Source: Nocardioides donggukensis
Lineage (GTDB): Bacteria > Actinomycetota > Actinomycetes > Propionibacteriales > Nocardioidaceae
Assembly: GCF_014842875.1 (NCBI RefSeq)
Contig: NZ_JACYXZ010000003.1
Span: 434,001-498,000 of the forward strand
Direction of reading: 5' to 3'
Length of the DNA: 64,000 bases
The notes under the pieces were generated by a model. It had not been told where the DNA came from, made no database searches, and worked only from the letters and a program-made list of their open reading frames with translations. Made by a program: the position numbers and the translations under genes. This document shows, one piece after another, positions 42,209 through 50,405 of the stretch (position 1 is its first letter; each line of letters opens with the position of its first letter).

Positions 42209-43159
42209 ATGAGAAGCAAGAACTTCCTGGCCGCCACGGGGGCGACCATGACCCTCGCCCTGGCCCTCACCGCCTGCGGTGGAGACGACAGCTCCGGCGG
42301 GGGCGAGGGGACGCTCGAGGGAGCCTCGATCACCGTCGGGTCCAAGGACTTCGATGAGCAGCTGATCCTGGGCAACATCAGCAAGCTGGCGCTCGAGAAC
42401 GCCGGCGCCGACGTCACCGACCAGATCAACCTGGGCGGCACCGACGCGGCCCGCGCGGCGCTCACCTCCGGTGAGATCGACACCTACTGGGAGTACAACG
42501 GCACCGCCTGGATCTCCTTCTTCAAGGAGACCAAGCCGATCCCGGACCGCATCGAGCAGTACGAGGCGGTCGCCGAGCGGGACAAGAAGCAGAACAACCT
42601 GGTCTGGCTCTCCCCGGCCGAGTTCAACAACACCTACGGTCTGGCCTACCCGACCGAGGCGGCCGACGAGCTCGGGAACCCCGAGACGATCTCCGACCTG
42701 GGGGAGCTCCTGAAGAGCGACCCGTCCGCGGCGTCGGTGTGCGTGGAGAGCGAGTTCTCCACCCGCGACGACGGCCTCCCGGGCATGGAGAAGGCCTACG
42801 GCTTCGAGGTGCCCAACAACCAGGTGACGGTGCTCGACACCGCGCTGGTCTACACGGCCGCCGACAAGCAGGACCCGTGCAACTTCGGTGAGGTGTTCAC
42901 CAGCGACGGCCGCATCGCCGCGCTGGACCTGACCGTGCTCGAGGACGACGAGGGCTTCTTCCCCCTCTACAACCCGAGCCCGGTGTTCACCCAGGACATC
43001 TACGACGAGTACGGCGACGCGCTCGACGAGATCTTCGACCCGATCGCCGAGGCGCTCACCCAGGACGCGATGAACGGGATGAACGAGGAGGTCTCGGTCA
43101 ACCTCCTGCAGCCCGAGAAGGTCGCCGAGGACTGGCTGAACGAGAACGGCCTGCTCTGA
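42209..43159 (+). CDS. opuCC: Osmoprotectant ABC transporter substrate-binding lipoprotein
   Basis: 316 residues. Signal peptide with lipobox ALTAC (Cys about 21). OpuAC/OpuCC domain: ITVGSKDFDEQLILGNI, GEIDTYWEYNGTAWISFF, WLSPAEFNNTYGLAYPTE, LYNPSPVFTQDIYDEY. Aromatic residues typical of the quaternary-ammonium binding cage are present. A 49-base gap with GAAAGGA precedes ATG 42209. Last gene; followed by the hairpin at 43200-43235. Confidence 0.92.
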   Translation: MRSKNFLAATGATMTLALALTACGGDDSSGGGEGTLEGASITVGSKDFDEQLILGNISKLALENAGADVTDQINLGGTDAARAALTSGEIDTYWEYNGTAWISFFKETKPIPDRIEQYEAVAERDKKQNNLVWLSPAEFNNTYGLAYPTEAADELGNPETISDLGELLKSDPSAASVCVESEFSTRDDGLPGMEKAYGFEVPNNQVTVLDTALVYTAADKQDPCNFGEVFTSDGRIAALDLTVLEDDEGFFPLYNPSPVFTQDIYDEYGDALDEIFDPIAEALTQDAMNGMNEEVSVNLLQPEKVAEDWLNENGLL

Positions 43160-43199
43160 GCACAACAGGATGACCCACGCGGGTCACCGACGAGCACCC

Positions 43200-43235
43200 G
43201 ACAGGCAGGTCCCGGTCATCCGGGGCCTGCCTGTC
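43200..43235. terminator. Bidirectional terminator between opuCC and TSUP gene
   Basis: GACAGGCAGG-T-CCCGG pairs with CCGGG-G-CCTGCCTGTC across loop TCAT: a 16-bp stem with one T-G wobble. A smaller TGACCC/GGGTCA hairpin lies at 43171-43186. Placed between two convergent genes. Confidence 0.85.
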
Positions 43236-43257
43236 GCACGTGGTGGGGGCGGTCACG

Positions 43258-44037
43258 TCACCACAGGCCGGCGACGTCGCCACCGATCCGGACGATGAAG
43301 GCGGAGACCACCACCACGAAGAACACCCGCACGAAGCGGGCGCCGCGGGCCACGGCCATCCGGGCGCCGACGTAGGCGCCGACCAGGTTGGCCAGGCCCA
43401 TCAGCAGGCCCACCTCCCAGAGCACGACGCCCTGGGGGACGAACACGACCAGTGCCGCCACGTTCGTGGCCCAGTTCGCCAGCCGGGCCTTGGCCGAGGC
43501 CTCGAGGAAGTTGTAGCCGAGCAGTCCCACGAGCGTGAACACGAAGAACGAGCCGGTGCCGGGGCCCAGCGCCCCGTCGTAGAAGCCGACCACCAGACCG
43601 GTCAGCATCGCCGCCGCGGTGTGCCGGTGCCCGGCGAACCGGAGCTCGGTGAGTTCCCCGATCGCGGGCTTGAGCAGCACGTAGGCACCCACGAGGACCA
43701 GCACGACGAGGATGATCGGGTTGAAGGCCGACTTCGGGATGAGCGCGGCGGCCAGCGCGCCGCCGACGGCGCCGAGGAACGCGAACCCCATCAGTGGCAG
43801 GAACGTCCCGGCGTGCGGCCGCACCCGCCGGTAGTACGTCGCCGAGCTCACCGTCGTGCCGCAGACGCTGGCCAGCTTGTTGGTCGCCAGCACCTGCAGC
43901 GGGGCGGCCCCCGGGAACGCGACCACGAGTGCGGGGAGCTGGATCAGCCCACCGCCGCCGACCACCGCGTCGACGTACCCCGCTGCGAGCGCGGCCAGCC
44001 CGAGCAGCAGAAGAAGGGTCAGTGACGGATCGGACAC
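43258..44037 (-). CDS. TSUP (TauE/SafE) family anion permease
   Basis: 259 residues with eight hydrophobic segments. Two repeated signature motifs of the family are present: GYVDAVVGGGGLIQLPAL near the N-terminus and VVGFYDGALGPGTGSFFVF in the second half, plus ATNKLASVCGT. TSUP proteins move sulfite, sulfonates or related anions. Its location next to cystathionine beta-synthase suggests a sulfur link (inference). Twelve bases separate it from the upstream cbs gene on the same strand. Confidence 0.88.
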   Translation of the reverse strand: MSDPSLTLLLLLGLAALAAGYVDAVVGGGGLIQLPALVVAFPGAAPLQVLATNKLASVCGTTVSSATYYRRVRPHAGTFLPLMGFAFLGAVGGALAAALIPKSAFNPIILVVLVLVGAYVLLKPAIGELTELRFAGHRHTAAAMLTGLVVGFYDGALGPGTGSFFVFTLVGLLGYNFLEASAKARLANWATNVAALVVFVPQGVVLWEVGLLMGLANLVGAYVGARMAVARGARFVRVFFVVVVSAFIVRIGGDVAGLW

Positions 44038-44049
44038 CGCCGGAGTCCC

Positions 44050-45471
44050 TCAGGCACGGGCGAGGTAGGCCAGCAGGTCCTGCCTGGTCAGCACCCCCAC
44101 CGGCTTGCCGTCCTCCTGCACGAGCACGGCGTCCGCCGACTCCAGCAGCGCCACCGCGTCCTGGGCGGCCTCCGTGGAGCCGATGGAGGGCAGCGGGTCG
44201 GACATGTGGTCCTCGACCTTGTCGGTGAGCTTCGCCGAGCCCGCGAACAGCGCGTCGAGCAGGGTCCGCTCGGAGACAGACCCGGCCACCTCGGCCGCGA
44301 CGATCGGCGGCTCGGCGCGGACCACGGGCATCTGGGACACGCCGTACTCCTGGAGGATGTGCACGGCCTCCGCGATGGTCTCCGCCGGGTGCGTGTGCAC
44401 GAGGTCGGGGAGCCGGCCGTCCTTGCCGCGCAGCACCTCGCCGACGGTGCGGACGGTCTCGTCGCCGGAGCCGGAGACGAAGCCGTACTGACCCAGCCAC
44501 TCGTCGTTGAAGACCTTGGTGAGGTAGCCGCGGCCGGAGTCGGGCAGCAGCACCACGATCACGGCGTCCTTCCCCTCCGGGGTGCCGGCCAGCTCCTCGG
44601 CGAGCTGCTTGGCGGCGTAGGCGGCCATCCCGGAGGAGCCGCCGACCAGCAGCGCCTCCTCGCGCGCCAGCCGCCGGGTGTAGGCGAAGGAGTCGGCGTC
44701 GGAGACCTCGATGATCCGGTCGGCGACGTCACGGTCGTAGGTGTCGGGCCAGAAGTCCTCGCCCACTCCCTCGACGAGGTAGGGCCGTCCGCTGCCGCCG
44801 GAGTAGACCGAGCCGGCCGGGTCGGCGCCGACCACCTGCACGGCCGGGTTCTGCTCCTTGAGGTAGCGCCCGACCCCGCTGATCGTGCCGCCGGTGCCGA
44901 CCCCGCACACGAAGTGGGTGATCCGGCCCTCGGTCTGCGCCCAGATCTCCGGGCCGGTGGTCTCGTAGTGCGAGCGCGGGTTGTGCGGGTTGGAGTACTG
45001 GTCCGGCTTCCAGGCACCGGGCTCGGCCGCCAGCCGGTCGGAGACGTTGTAGTAGGCGTCGGGGTGCTCCGGCGGGACGGCGGTGGGGCACACGACCACC
45101 TCGGCGCCGTACGCCTTGAGCACGTTGCGCTTGTCCTCGCTGACCTTGTCGGGGCACACGAAGACGCAGTGGTAGCCCTTGGCCTGCGCGACCATCGCCA
45201 GCCCGACCCCGGTGTTGCCGGAGGTCGGCTCGACGATCGTGCCGCCCGGCTGCAGCTCGCCGCTGGCCTCGGCCGCTTCGATCATCCGGGTCGCGATCCG
45301 GTCCTTCACCGAGCCGCCGGGGTTGAGGTACTCCACCTTGGCGAGCACGATCGGGCCCGCGCCCGGGCCGCCCTCGGCGTCACCGGTGTCCCCGAGGCCG
45401 TCCAGGGAGGTCGAGAGCCGCAGCAGCGGGGTGTTGCCGATGAGGTCGAGGAGGGAGTTCACGTAGTCCAC
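44050..45471 (-). CDS. cbs: Cystathionine beta-synthase
   Basis: 473 residues from GTG 45471. PLP domain (1-330): IGNTPLLRL, PLP lysine in NPGGSVKDRIA (Lys56), PTSGNTGVGLA, VCGVGTGGTISGVG; then two CBS domains (about 340-470: EYGVSQMPVVRA, LLESADAVLVQEDGKPVGVLT). Makes cystathionine from serine and homocysteine (reverse transsulfuration). No heme-binding N-terminal segment. TAGCCT six bases before the GTG suggests a leaderless transcript, which would also cover the TSUP gene. Confidence 0.93.
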   Translation of the reverse strand: MDYVNSLLDLIGNTPLLRLSTSLDGLGDTGDAEGGPGAGPIVLAKVEYLNPGGSVKDRIATRMIEAAEASGELQPGGTIVEPTSGNTGVGLAMVAQAKGYHCVFVCPDKVSEDKRNVLKAYGAEVVVCPTAVPPEHPDAYYNVSDRLAAEPGAWKPDQYSNPHNPRSHYETTGPEIWAQTEGRITHFVCGVGTGGTISGVGRYLKEQNPAVQVVGADPAGSVYSGGSGRPYLVEGVGEDFWPDTYDRDVADRIIEVSDADSFAYTRRLAREEALLVGGSSGMAAYAAKQLAEELAGTPEGKDAVIVVLLPDSGRGYLTKVFNDEWLGQYGFVSGSGDETVRTVGEVLRGKDGRLPDLVHTHPAETIAEAVHILQEYGVSQMPVVRAEPPIVAAEVAGSVSERTLLDALFAGSAKLTDKVEDHMSDPLPSIGSTEAAQDAVALLESADAVLVQEDGKPVGVLTRQDLLAYLARA

Positions 45472-45477
45472 CCCCGC

Positions 45478-45483
45478 AGGCTA
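45478..45483 (-). promoter_or_regulatory. Candidate -10 (TAGCCT) of leaderless cbs
   Basis: Minus-strand TAGCCT, six bases, then GTG 45471. Confidence 0.6.
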
Positions 45484-45522
45484 GTTGACGTGGGACGGCG
45501 TGAGCACAGTCGGCCCGGTCAC

Positions 45523-45528
45523 TATCCT
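45523..45528 (+). promoter_or_regulatory. Candidate -10 (TATCCT) of leaderless SGNH hydrolase gene
   Basis: TATCCT, seven bases, then GTG 45536. Confidence 0.6.
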
Positions 45529-45535
45529 GTCCTGC

Positions 45536-46555
45536 GTGGGGAAAGCTGCTGCCGCTCGGAGACTCGCCGCCACCGCCGCGTACGGCGGGGGCGGGCTGTC
45601 GGTGCTGGGCGCCGGTCTGTACGGCGTGCTGACCGCCGAGGCGCGCCTGGCCCGGAAGGCGATCGGCGAGCCGGGTGACCGGAAGCCGCCGGACGCGACC
45701 GGCTGGTACGGCCGCGGCCGGCCCGGGCCGGCGTACACGATGGCCCTGCTCGGCGACTCCAGCGCGGCCGGCTACGGCGTGGAGCGCGTCGAGGACACCC
45801 CCGGCGCCGTGCTCGCCTCCGGCCTGGCCGAGCGGGCCGACCGGAGGGTCTACCTCAAGGAGTTCGCGGTCGTCGGCGCCCAGTCCAGCGCCCTCGCGAC
45901 ACAGGTCGAGAAGGCGCTGCCGGTCGAGCCGGACATCGCGGTGATCCTCATCGGCGCCAACGACGTCACCCACACCGTGCTGCCGGCAGCCTCGGTGCGC
46001 TTCCTGGCCGAGGCGGTGCGCCGGCTGCGCGACGCCGGCGTCGAGGTCGTGGTCGGCACCTGCCCGGACCTGGGGACGATCAAGCCGATCGCGCCGCCCC
46101 TGCGTCAGGTGGCGCGGGCCTGGTCGCGCCGGCTGGCCACCGCCCAGGCGATCACGGTCGTCGAGGCGGGCGGCCGGACGGTCTCCCTGGGCTCGATCCT
46201 CGGCCCGGAGTTCGCCGCCGCCCCGGCGCTGCTGTTCGGACCGGACCGGTTCCACCCCTCCGCGGAGGGGTACGCCTCCCTGGGCGCGGTGATGCTGCCC
46301 TCGATCCTCGCCGCGCTCGGCGTGATCCCCGACGAGGAGGCGACGCCCGAGGCGCTGCGTGGCGAGGGTGTGCTGCCGATCGCGAGGGCGGCCGTCGAGG
46401 CGGCCCGGACCCCGGGCACCGAGCTCGGCGGCGCGGAGGTGGCCGGTGCGCCCCGGGGCGTCCGCGGGCTCTGGGTCGAGCTGCGGCACCGCCGGCGCGG
46501 CCCGCGGACCGAGTCCGAGGCCCCCGACCATGCCGAGGCCCCCGACCCGGCCTGA
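45536..46555 (+). CDS. SGNH/GDSL-type lipase/esterase
   Basis: 339 residues from GTG 45536, chosen because TATCCT lies seven bases upstream; a longer frame from 45485 would run through the promoter. One N-terminal membrane anchor (about 10-35), then the SGNH domain with block I LLGDSSAAGYG (catalytic Ser), GAQSSALA, block III GANDVTH and block V DRFHPSAEGY. Likely an envelope-anchored esterase or lipase; a counterpart (Rv1075c) lies near cbs in M. tuberculosis. The last 60 residues are basic and disordered. The 32-bp repeats begin five bases after the stop. Confidence 0.87.
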   Translation: MGKAAAARRLAATAAYGGGGLSVLGAGLYGVLTAEARLARKAIGEPGDRKPPDATGWYGRGRPGPAYTMALLGDSSAAGYGVERVEDTPGAVLASGLAERADRRVYLKEFAVVGAQSSALATQVEKALPVEPDIAVILIGANDVTHTVLPAASVRFLAEAVRRLRDAGVEVVVGTCPDLGTIKPIAPPLRQVARAWSRRLATAQAITVVEAGGRTVSLGSILGPEFAAAPALLFGPDRFHPSAEGYASLGAVMLPSILAALGVIPDEEATPEALRGEGVLPIARAAVEAARTPGTELGGAEVAGAPRGVRGLWVELRHRRRGPRTESEAPDHAEAPDPA

Positions 46556-46560
46556 GCCGG

Positions 46561-46656
46561 CCCGTCGCTTGTGTCGGCCCGAAATGCACCGACCCGTCGC
46601 TTGTGTCGGCCCGAAATGCACCGACCCGTCGCTTGTGTCGGCCCGAAATGCACCGA
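46561..46656 (+). repeat. Three perfect 32-bp tandem repeats after the SGNH gene
   Basis: Units start at 46561, 46593 and 46625 and are identical. Each begins CCCGTCGCTTGTGTCGGC and contains GTCGG/CCGAC arms. A single partial copy in the opposite orientation lies at 58882-58900, also just after a stop codon. Confidence 0.92.
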
Positions 46657-46701
46657 GCCGTCGTGACGGTGCACCTCAAGGGCACACCCACGACGGCTCG
46701 G
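46653..46701. terminator. Hairpin between convergent SGNH and Bax1-I genes
   Basis: CCGAGCCGTCGTG (46653-46665) pairs perfectly with 46689-46701, 13 bp, with a 23-base loop that can form a further GTGC/GCAC pair. Directly joined to the 32-bp repeats. Confidence 0.75.
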
Positions 46702-46730
46702 CGTGGAGGCTGGCCTCCGACCGGAATCGG

Positions 46731-47609
46731 TCAGTCGGAGTTCATGATCGCGAGGATCCGCAGCAGGTTGGTGTAGATCCACACCAGGCTGACGGTCATC
46801 GCGAACGCAGCGCGCCAGGACTCGCGCTCCGGGAGGCGTGCGGCGACGCCGCGCTCGACGAAGTCGAAGTCGAGGATCAGCATGAACACACCCAGCACCA
46901 GTCCGCCGATCGCGAACAGCAGGCCCAGCGCGCCGAAGCCGAACAGCCCGAGCTCGTTGCTGAACATGCTCAGCCCCATCTCGAGCAGGCCGAGGGCGAT
47001 CATGCCGAACATGGCCGCGACGACGAACGTGCGGAACTTGTCACCGACCTTGATGTCGAAGAACTTGTACGCCGCGAGCGTGCCGGCGAAGGCCGCGAAG
47101 GTGCCGATCACCGCCTGGACGACGATGTTCTCCTGGCCACCGAACTGGGCGTCAAGCAGCTTGCTGAACGCGCCCAGCGCGACGCCCTCGAGGACCGCGA
47201 AGGCCAGCACCAGCGCCGGGCTGACCACCTTCTTGAACGAGTTGACCATCGACAGGCCGAACGCGCCGAACCCACCGATCATGATCGCGAGGTACAGCGG
47301 GCCGAGGGCTGCGGCGGGGTCGCTGAGGTCCGGGGTCAGGAACCAGGTCACGGCGGCGGTCAGGATCACCAGGCCGACCGAGATCGCGGTCTTCTGGACC
47401 ACGGTGTCGACCGTCATCGGGCCTTCGGTGACCGGCGTGGTCGGGGCTCCGGGAGTGCCGGTCCCCCACTGCGACGGGTCGCTCCCGGGCTGCTGGCCGT
47501 ACGACGGGTACGTCGTGCCGCCGCCCTGGTAGCTCTGGTTGCCGTAGGCGTTGCTCCCCGCGCCGCTGAACTCCGCAGAGCGGTTGAACACCGGGTTGTT
47601 GCTCTTCAT
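46731..47609 (-). CDS. Bax inhibitor-1/YccA family membrane protein
   Basis: 292 residues. A roughly 75-residue Gly/Gln/Tyr/Pro-rich N-terminus (SYGQQPGSDPSQWG) precedes seven membrane segments, with VALGAFSKLLDAQFGG, LYLAIMIGGFGAFGLSMVNS and a C-terminal IYTNLLRILAIMNSD. BI-1-type proteins are pH-sensitive calcium leak channels in the few tested cases; this role is not shown for actinobacteria. TAGGAGAG lies before ATG 47609. Confidence 0.88.
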   Translation of the reverse strand: MKSNNPVFNRSAEFSGAGSNAYGNQSYQGGGTTYPSYGQQPGSDPSQWGTGTPGAPTTPVTEGPMTVDTVVQKTAISVGLVILTAAVTWFLTPDLSDPAAALGPLYLAIMIGGFGAFGLSMVNSFKKVVSPALVLAFAVLEGVALGAFSKLLDAQFGGQENIVVQAVIGTFAAFAGTLAAYKFFDIKVGDKFRTFVVAAMFGMIALGLLEMGLSMFSNELGLFGFGALGLLFAIGGLVLGVFMLILDFDFVERGVAARLPERESWRAAFAMTVSLVWIYTNLLRILAIMNSD

Positions 47610-47721
47610 CGTGGTCTCTCCTAAGAGGCCGGACGTGCACCGTCGGTCTGACGTGCACCACGCTTCCATAGTAGTCGCTCACTGTCTCAACGAACGTCGA
47701 GCGGGGCTTGTTCCAGGCCGG

Positions 47722-47795
47722 TGCCCCCGGTGGGGCTCGAACCCACACTGCGAGGTTTTTAAGACCTCTTCCTCTGCCGATTGGGATACGGGGGC
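47722..47795 (-). tRNA. tRNA-Leu(UAA), short variable loop
   Basis: 74 bases on the minus strand. Acceptor GCCCCCG/CGGGGGC with A73, anticodon stem GAGGT/ACCTC around loop CTTAAAA (anticodon UAA), T-arm GTGGG-TTCGAGC-CCCAC. The variable loop is only five bases (GCAGU), although leucine tRNAs are normally class II; the same short form is annotated for tRNA-Leu(UAA) in mycobacteria. CCA is not encoded. UUA codons are rare in this GC-rich genome. Confidence 0.9.
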
Positions 47796-47811
47796 CCCTC
47801 GATTGTGCCCG

Positions 47812-48369
47812 CTACAGGTAGGTCTTGCGGGCATGTACGGCGTGTGCGCCAGCCACCCGGTCGAGGAACAGCAAGCCGGCGCAGTGGTCCATCTCGTGCT
47901 GCAGCGCCCGGGCCTCGAAGGCGTTCGCGGTGACCAGCACCTGCTCCCCGGTCCCCGGCAGCTCACCGCGGACGACGAGCCGGCTGGCCCGCTTCACCTC
48001 GCCGGTGAAGTCCGGCACGCTCATGCACCCCTCGCGCGACCGGTCGTTGCGGGAGGACTCCAGCACCTCCGCATTGCAGAGCACGAACGTGCCGTGGTGG
48101 TCGCGGGTCTTCGGGTGCTCGGAGACGTCGACGCAGAACACCCGGGCCCCCACACCGACCTGCGGTGCCGCCAGCCCGACGCAGCCGGGCGAGACCCGCA
48201 TGGTGGCCACCAGGTCGGCCGCCAGCTGCACGGTGTCCGCGGCCCTGGGGTCCACCGCCTCGCCCGGCGTCGACAGCACCGGCGCCGGGGCGCGGACGAC
48301 CTCGAGCACCCGTCCGTCCACGCCGAGCCGCGCGACGTCCCAGCCCACCAGCTCCGCTGGCGTGCTCAC
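47812..48369 (-). CDS. def: Peptide deformylase
   Basis: 185 residues from GTG 48369, overlapping the ACT-protein stop (GTGA). Removes the formyl group of nascent proteins. Metal site complete: motif 1 GCVGLAAPQVG (about 62-72), motif 2 EGCMSVP (Cys115), motif 3 QHEMDH (His158, Glu159, His162). It ends 16 bases before the tRNA gene on the same strand. Confidence 0.94.
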   Translation of the reverse strand: MSTPAELVGWDVARLGVDGRVLEVVRAPAPVLSTPGEAVDPRAADTVQLAADLVATMRVSPGCVGLAAPQVGVGARVFCVDVSEHPKTRDHHGTFVLCNAEVLESSRNDRSREGCMSVPDFTGEVKRASRLVVRGELPGTGEQVLVTANAFEARALQHEMDHCAGLLFLDRVAGAHAVHARKTYL

Positions 48370-48884
48370 AGGTCGTCGGCCTCGACCTCGTGCAGGCTGA
48401 CGCCGACACCCAGGTCGTCGCCGGCCGCGCGCAGCGCCGTACGCAGCGACTCGACGTCGACCCCGGCCGGCAGGTCCACCTCGGCGACCAGCAGGTAGAG
48501 CTCACCGGCGAGCCGTGTGGTGAGGTCGGTGATGTTGCCGCCGAGCTCGGCCACCTGGCCGACGATCGTGGAGACGATCCCGGGCCGGTCGCCGCCGTGC
48601 ACCGTCAGCACCCACGACGTCCCGACGCGGGCGGACACCTGCTCCTCGGGCACCTCGCGCACCGACACCGTGAGGTCGCCGGCCGCGGTCAGGGGCGCCA
48701 GGGCCTCCTCGACCGCGGCGGCCTCGACCTCGCCCGAGCCGACGAGCGTCATCGCGAAGTGCCCCCGCAGGAGCGTCATCGTCGAGTCCTCGAGGTTCAT
48801 GCCGAGGTCGGCGAGGATCCGGGTCGCCTCGGCGATGATTCCGGGGCGGTCATGGCCGAGGACGGTGATGGCGTGGTGGGTCAC
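48366..48884 (-). CDS. Two-ACT-domain protein (GcvR-like)
   Basis: 172 residues from GTG 48884. Two ACT domains in tandem: HHAITVLGHDRPGIIAEATRIL with LEDSTMTLLRGHFAMTLV, and VLTVHGGDRPGIVSTIVGQV with LGGNITDLTTRLAGELY. No catalytic domain. Resembles GcvR-type amino-acid-sensing regulators; ligand unknown. CAGAAT eight bases upstream may be a leaderless -10. Cotranslated with def. Confidence 0.88.
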   Translation of the reverse strand: MTHHAITVLGHDRPGIIAEATRILADLGMNLEDSTMTLLRGHFAMTLVGSGEVEAAAVEEALAPLTAAGDLTVSVREVPEEQVSARVGTSWVLTVHGGDRPGIVSTIVGQVAELGGNITDLTTRLAGELYLLVAEVDLPAGVDVESLRTALRAAGDDLGVGVSLHEVEADDL

Positions 48885-48904
48885 GCGGCGTGATTCTGCC
48901 AGTC

Positions 48905-49738
48905 TCAGCCGGCCAGGTCCGCGGCACGGCCCAGGACGGCGTCCAGCATGGGCTCGGTGAGCCGCCCGGTGAAGGTGTTCTGCTGGCTCGGGTGGTAGCA
49001 GCCGAGCAGCGTGACCGCCTCCCCCGTCCCGCGCTCCAGCAGGACCTCGACGCCGTGCCCGAAGCGTGGCTTGGGCCGGGGTACGGCGTAACCCGCGGCC
49101 GCGAACGACCGCAGCGCGGCGTCCCAGCCGAAGCCGCCGAGCGCCACCGCGGCGCGGACGTACGGCGCGACGAGGGCGATCTCGCGCGCGGCCCAGGGGC
49201 CGCACGTGTCCCGCTCCTGCGTCGTCGGCTTGTTCAGCGGCGGCGCGCAGCGGACCGCGGCCACCATCCGCGCATTGACCAGGCGCTGGCCGTCACCGGC
49301 GTGCTCGGAGGTCTCCTGGACCGCCAGGCCGACCCGGTGCAGGCTCGCGAACAGCCAGTCGCCGGACCGGTCGCCGGTGAAGATCCGGCCGGTCCGGTTG
49401 CCGCCGTGCGCGGCCGGGGCGAGGCCCACGATCAGCACCCCCGGCCGCGGATCGCCCCACCCCGAGATCGGGCGGCCCCAGTAGGGCTCCCCCGCGAACG
49501 CCGCCCGCTTGTCCCGGGCGACGTCCTCGCGCCAGGTGACCAGGCGCGGGCAGGCCCGGCAGACCGAGACCCGAGCGTCGATCTCGTCGAGCGGGGCGTC
49601 GGCCAGGCGGCGTACGTCGTCCGGGGTGTGCGCCACGTCCGTGTCCGCGACCGCCGGATCGTCGGGCCAGCCCGACCCCGGTGGCACCGGAGACGCGAAC
49701 CGCTGCCCCGTCAACGGATGGGGCAGCGGTTCGGTCAT
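48905..49738 (-). CDS. Family 5 uracil-DNA glycosylase (UDGb)
   Basis: 277 residues from ATG 49738. Iron-sulfur cysteines begin with CRACPRL (Cys60/Cys63) and include ACGPWA-type [11 protein letters not shown]. The family 5 active site [14 protein letters not shown] lacks the catalytic Asp/Asn of other families, and motif 2 is HPSQQNT. Excises uracil, hypoxanthine and other deaminated bases. A family 4 assignment is excluded by the HGGNRTGR loop. Confidence 0.92.
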   Translation of the reverse strand: MTEPLPHPLTGQRFASPVPPGSGWPDDPAVADTDVAHTPDDVRRLADAPLDEIDARVSVCRACPRLVTWREDVARDKRAAFAGEPYWGRPISGWGDPRPGVLIVGLAPAAHGGNRTGRIFTGDRSGDWLFASLHRVGLAVQETSEHAGDGQRLVNARMVAAVRCAPPLNKPTTQERDTCGPWAAREIALVAPYVRAAVALGGFGWDAALRSFAAAGYAVPRPKPRFGHGVEVLLERGTGEAVTLLGCYHPSQQNTFTGRLTEPMLDAVLGRAADLAG

Positions 49739-49760
49739 GCTGAGCGGTCGGGTCCGTCGA

Positions 49761-50054
49761 TCAGGACGGGGCGCCCGGACGCCCCGGGTCGGCCGGGAAG
49801 TCGCCCGAGTCGTCGTCACCGTTGCGCGAGACCTTCGCCGCGGCCGCGTTGGCGGCGTCGCTGACCTTGTCCTTCACGACCGGCGCCTGGTGGCGGACGG
49901 TCTCCTCCGCTTTGGAGACGGTGTCCTGCACCTTCGGGTTGTTGGCGAACCGCTTCGCGCGGTCGCGGATCTGCTCGTAGCGCTCACGCCCGGCGCGGGC
50001 GCCGAGCACGTAGCCCACCCCGACCAGGATCAGGATCTTCAGCTTGCCCATCAT
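49761..50054 (-). CDS. YtxH-like small membrane-associated protein
   Basis: 97 residues from ATG 50054 (ATG 50051 also possible), with GGAGG five bases upstream. N-terminal hydrophobic helix [25 protein letters not shown] is the typical actinobacterial YtxH-type start; the rest is a charged amphipathic helix ([19 protein letters not shown]) and an Asp/Pro tail. Function unknown; such proteins are often stress-related. Confidence 0.8.
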   Translation of the reverse strand: MMGKLKILILVGVGYVLGARAGRERYEQIRDRAKRFANNPKVQDTVSKAEETVRHQAPVVKDKVSDAANAAAAKVSRNGDDDSGDFPADPGRPGAPS

Positions 50055-50182
50055 TCGGCCCTCCTCGAGATGTACGTTCCCCTCGAACCTATCGCCGCCC
50101 GGCTCGGGCGCGCGACGAGGGTCGGGCAACCGCCCGCGAGGGAGCCGTACCCGCTCCCGGCCGGGATCATGTGCCCCGACCC

Positions 50183-50405
50183 GTCGCCTCAGTCGCTCGC
50201 TCGTCCCTCGCTCGACTCCATCAGCGACCACTCTCTTCCGGTCACCTCAGTCGCTCGCTCGTTCCTCGCTCGACTCCATCAGCGACCACACCCCTTCGGG
50301 TCGCCTCAGTCGCTCGCTCGTTCCTCGCTCGACTCCATCAGCGACCTCGCTCTTCCGGTCGCCTCAGTCGCTCGCTCGTTCCTCGCTCGACTCCATCAGC
50401 GACCA
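50183..50405. repeat. Four 58-59-bp tandem repeats spanning the ppx stop codon
   Basis: Units begin at 50183, 50241, 50300 and 50358 (GTCRCCTCAGTCGCTCGCTC). The last one contains the true ppx stop at 50364-50366 and the final 13 codons; the other three repeat the same codons and TGA downstream. The fourth unit is intact coding sequence (SLMESSEERASD). Confidence 0.9.

Noticed and set aside
46561..46656. CRISPR or transposon end at the three 32-bp repeats
   Set aside because: Units are directly joined with no spacers; no transposase or target duplication is seen.
50183..50405. CRISPR-like array of four repeats
   Set aside because: Units are tandem with no unique spacers of constant length, one unit is part of ppx, and no cas genes are present.
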